Under the pieces are notes generated by a model. It was not told the DNA's origin. It saw nothing but the letters and a program-made list of their open reading frames with translations, and made no database searches. Source: Paenibacillus sp. V4I7 (lineage in GTDB: Bacteria; Bacillota; Bacilli; Paenibacillales; NBRC-103111). Taken from it: 64,000 bases of DNA. Both the position numbers and the translations under genes were made by a program. The stretch covers positions 2,046,001 to 2,110,000 of the forward strand of contig NZ_JAUSZD010000002.1 in the NCBI RefSeq assembly GCF_030817275.1, given 5' to 3'. Numbering within the stretch: the first letter of the stretch is position 1; every line of letters begins with the position of its first letter. Positions 62,901-64,000 of the stretch are shown here, in pieces.

Positions 62901-63693
62901 GCAATGGCTGGAGCGTGCGCATTCGGGGGAGGAAGAACGGAAGCTTCAGTTAACCAAGCTCGGTCAAGCGGAGAATGCCGGAACAGAGCTTCTGGCAAAT
63001 ACCCTGTATGACGCGGAGCTCAAAGAATTAAAGAAAGAAATTCAGGAGCTTTTGTACTACGTCAAGCAGCGCACGATGTACCGCTTCGGTGAATTATACA
63101 ATTACGCGTTTAACCCTTCGACCTTCCGGGATGATACTAGAGATCCGAAGCAAGCTCTGCAATCTGCATGGGGTGAGCTGCTGCGAATGATTGGCTACGA
63201 TTTATCCCAAGAGGTGTTGGCTACAACGCTCCGGGTTGAAAATCGCATGAATCTGATTAGCAGCAGCCGTGTAAAACGGTGGGAAGTGCAGCTTGGTGAG
63301 TTGATGGAAGGATTCGAAAGTGGAACGTATGAATCAAGTAAGTTCGTAACACCTGAAATTACGTCTAAACTAGAAGTTCCTGATGTAAGCTTGAAGCTGC
63401 TCCATAGTCATTTCAAAAATACGAAGCAATTTTTCGAAGGCGATGGCAAAAGCAAGCTCAGAGCAGATTTAGAAAATCGGATGAATACGCCGGTTGCAGA
63501 ATTTATCGAGCAGCAAACAATGGAGCTTGAACAAGCTTATGCGAATCAGTTGGAAAATTGGCTTGCAACACAGAAAAATCTGATGCTGCAACAGCTGAAT
63601 GAACATGCAGAAGGGCTTCGCGATGCTCTTGAAATGAAGATTGATTTGAACGAACTTATATCCAAACAGCATCAATTAAAGGCTTTTGTTTAA
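59992..63693 (+). CDS. dynA: Double-headed dynamin-like GTPase (DynA type)
   Basis: The 1233-residue protein is made of two fused dynamin halves, as in B. subtilis DynA (YpbR). First G domain: G1 GHFSAGKSTLINQL (about residue 50), G3 LLDTPGIDSTDD, G4 NMIDKHKEW. Second: G1 GAFSAGKSSFANALIGE (about residue 655), G3 VDTPGADSINARH and an NAADL G4. Each is followed by long charged helical stalks. Between the halves is an Ala-rich, GC-rich stretch (about 61,430-62,000). AAGGAGCGG precedes ATG 59992; the reading from 59929 begins inside a terminator. DynA tethers and fuses membranes and helps withstand membrane stress and phage attack. Confidence 0.94.
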   Translation: MTQMVDISISVMPDAIKNMQVKLQTKGDYDNASKLGQLLDKIDAGRMNIAFCGHFSAGKSTLINQLCGHALLPSSPIPTSANIVSIRNGSPGAHVTHRLKDGTSNNPGKPKTIALEELEAYCVNGTDIETVEITYPIPFLGSQTGLLDTPGIDSTDDAHHQSTESALHLADVVFYVMDYNHVQSEVNLAFTKKMKEWGKPLYLVVNMIDKHKEWELPFAQYQEGTKQAFLSWGIEPDDLLFVTMKEPNHPHNEYAKLQWLLSRLVERGDDLRSFSIDASARYLAAEHGKWLADQHEPQKAELMEQISQDGDVQEVQAQAAAKQEELAAVKGRPEALTAALRKEVGMIIENANITPALTRDQAHAYLESRKPGFKVGFFSRAAQTALETEKRLGTFQADLAEQVEAQLDWHLRDALKRAAQEQGQHDPVLTAQIEALKVDVTIHWLAAQVNAGATFGGEYTLNYMKQVSSDIKQQYRKQAFAVIDLLAAAVREGGAQLVDTLAVELEALGVRLSACRELQRLEEAEAEAEAQLLRMVSWPRPPAPALPAAQQYTGMEETAAAPLSGGLHVTSMGTILQAAATTDDAAAGITAASSVEAAAVPTVFTSGEHGKRMERKAADLQAASSLIEGLPSMRSIARSMREKSERLRQRTFTIALFGAFSAGKSSFANALIGERVLPVSPNPTTAAINKIMPPQEGWPHGTAKVKMKKKDAILQDVLYSLDILGVQAIDMLSALKRISALSPADVTAKGKPHYSFLKAVEKGWALAQDHLGTELKITKDEFPSYVADESKSCFVEFIELYYSNPLTEQGIIFVDTPGADSINARHTGVAFNYIKNADAILFVTYYNHAFSQADREFLLQLGRVKDSFEMDKMFFIVNAADLAASSEELNGVIKHVETNLLQHGIRNPRIYPISSYLAAEGKITGNEALVTQSGIQPFEQEFVKFTFNELSDVAIHAANLELNRAIATMQQWLERAHSGEEERKLQLTKLGQAENAGTELLANTLYDAELKELKKEIQELLYYVKQRTMYRFGELYNYAFNPSTFRDDTRDPKQALQSAWGELLRMIGYDLSQEVLATTLRVENRMNLISSSRVKRWEVQLGELMEGFESGTYESSKFVTPEITSKLEVPDVSLKLLHSHFKNTKQFFEGDGKSKLRADLENRMNTPVAEFIEQQTMELEQAYANQLENWLATQKNLMLQQLNEHAEGLRDALEMKIDLNELISKQHQLKAFV

Positions 63694-63703
63694 TGATTAA
63701 ACG

Positions 63704-63747
63704 AAAGGGTTGGTCGGGTTCCATAGAACTTGGCCAACCCTTTTTTG
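63704..63747 (+). terminator. Rho-independent terminator after the dynamin gene
   Basis: AAAGGGTTGG pairs with CCAACCCTTT around a loop with GGTTCC / GAACTT, then six T. The following 216 bases (63748-63963) hold no gene that I can support. Confidence 0.85.
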
Positions 63748-63963
63748 CTTATTGCCATGTAAGGGCTTACATCGATGGTTATCGGGATGATTTTAAAGAA
63801 TAGGGGGGATTCCTGCAAGTTTTTGTGAAGTTATGGGCATTTAAGCGTTTAAATCCTCGTATCCTCTGATTGCTCGCTAATAGGGATGGTGTTAAGATTC
63901 ATTAGGTAATAAAACGCTTTCTAAGCTTTTCCAATTTATCCTTCTTGAGGAGGGGGCCCCAAA

Positions 63964-64000
63964 GTGGAAGTGTTCAGGCAACTGAAGCCGTATTTTTGGC
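63964..64000 (+). CDS. Start of a further gene (cut by the window end)
   Basis: GAGGAGGGGG at about 63949-63958 is followed by GTG at 63964 reading MEVFRQLKPYFW. Only 12 codons are seen. The start resembles those of ABC transporter permease/ATP-binding fusions, but this is a guess. Confidence 0.45.
   Translation, partial: MEVFRQLKPYFW

Noticed and set aside
1-64000. CRISPR arrays, tRNA or rRNA genes, insertion sequences, prophage
   Set aside because: No regularly spaced repeats, no tRNA-like cloverleaf or rRNA sequence and no transposase, integrase or phage structural gene were seen while reading the window.

Overview
The window looks like a chromosomal segment of a spore-forming, low-to-moderate GC Gram-positive bacterium of the Paenibacillus type. 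This rests on strong Shine-Dalgarno sites (AAGGAGG), frequent TTG and GTG starts, T-box leaders, bacillithiol genes (bshA, bshB1), the menaquinol:cytochrome c reductase genes qcrABC, sporulation-linked genes (ypjB, a GerMN lipoprotein) and S-layer-homology and stalk-domain cell-surface proteins. The assignment to genus is inference. I saw no IS element, prophage, CRISPR array, tRNA or rRNA gene.

Region 1 (1-33,260) largely follows the Bacillus subtilis ypiA-dnaD order: an unknown protein, an IDEAL-domain protein, an LCP ligase, ypiF-qcrA-qcrB-qcrC-ypjA-ypjB, then ypjC (opposite strand), mazG(ypjD), a TPR protein, dapB-mgsA-bshB1-bshA-cca-birA, panB-panC-panD behind a structured leader, a TPR protein and dinG. 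From there the order diverges: rex, pit and its DUF47 partner (minus strand), mtaD, ypmB, an unknown membrane protein overlapping a compact FtsH-like protease, a 3-hydroxyacyl-CoA dehydrogenase coupled to ackA, then asnS and dnaD.

Region 2 (33,300-45,200) is mostly minus strand. It holds two small membrane proteins and a methionine-salvage block (mtnW-mtnX-mtnB, with mtnE further upstream and mtnU on the other strand). A proline operon, proB-proS-proA-proC, sits between mtnE and mtnWXB and is preceded by a T-box leader with a probable proline specifier (CCG). The proS copy is broken by a frameshift that also removes about nine conserved residues.

Region 3 (45,200-53,730) contains a glycine T-box with glyS, a cysteine dioxygenase-like cupin, a gene remnant, an SDR with two dyads in its leader, a WYL regulator, a LysR regulator, a 48-residue membrane protein and leuC-leuD.

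Region 4 (53,730-64,000) encodes an envelope cassette (stalk/AMIN amidase, GerMN lipoprotein, large SLH protein with repeats), then nth, a small unknown protein, a double-headed dynamin-like GTPase of the DynA type, and the first codons of another gene.

Themes linking the genes are respiration and redox sensing (qcr, rex), coenzyme A and biotin supply (pan, birA), amino-acid starvation sensing through T-boxes (Pro, Gly), methionine salvage (mtaD, mtnWXB, mtnE, mtnU) and envelope remodelling. Four genes (cca, ackA, proB, dynA) carry abruptly GC-rich internal blocks, which explains the long antisense open frames there.
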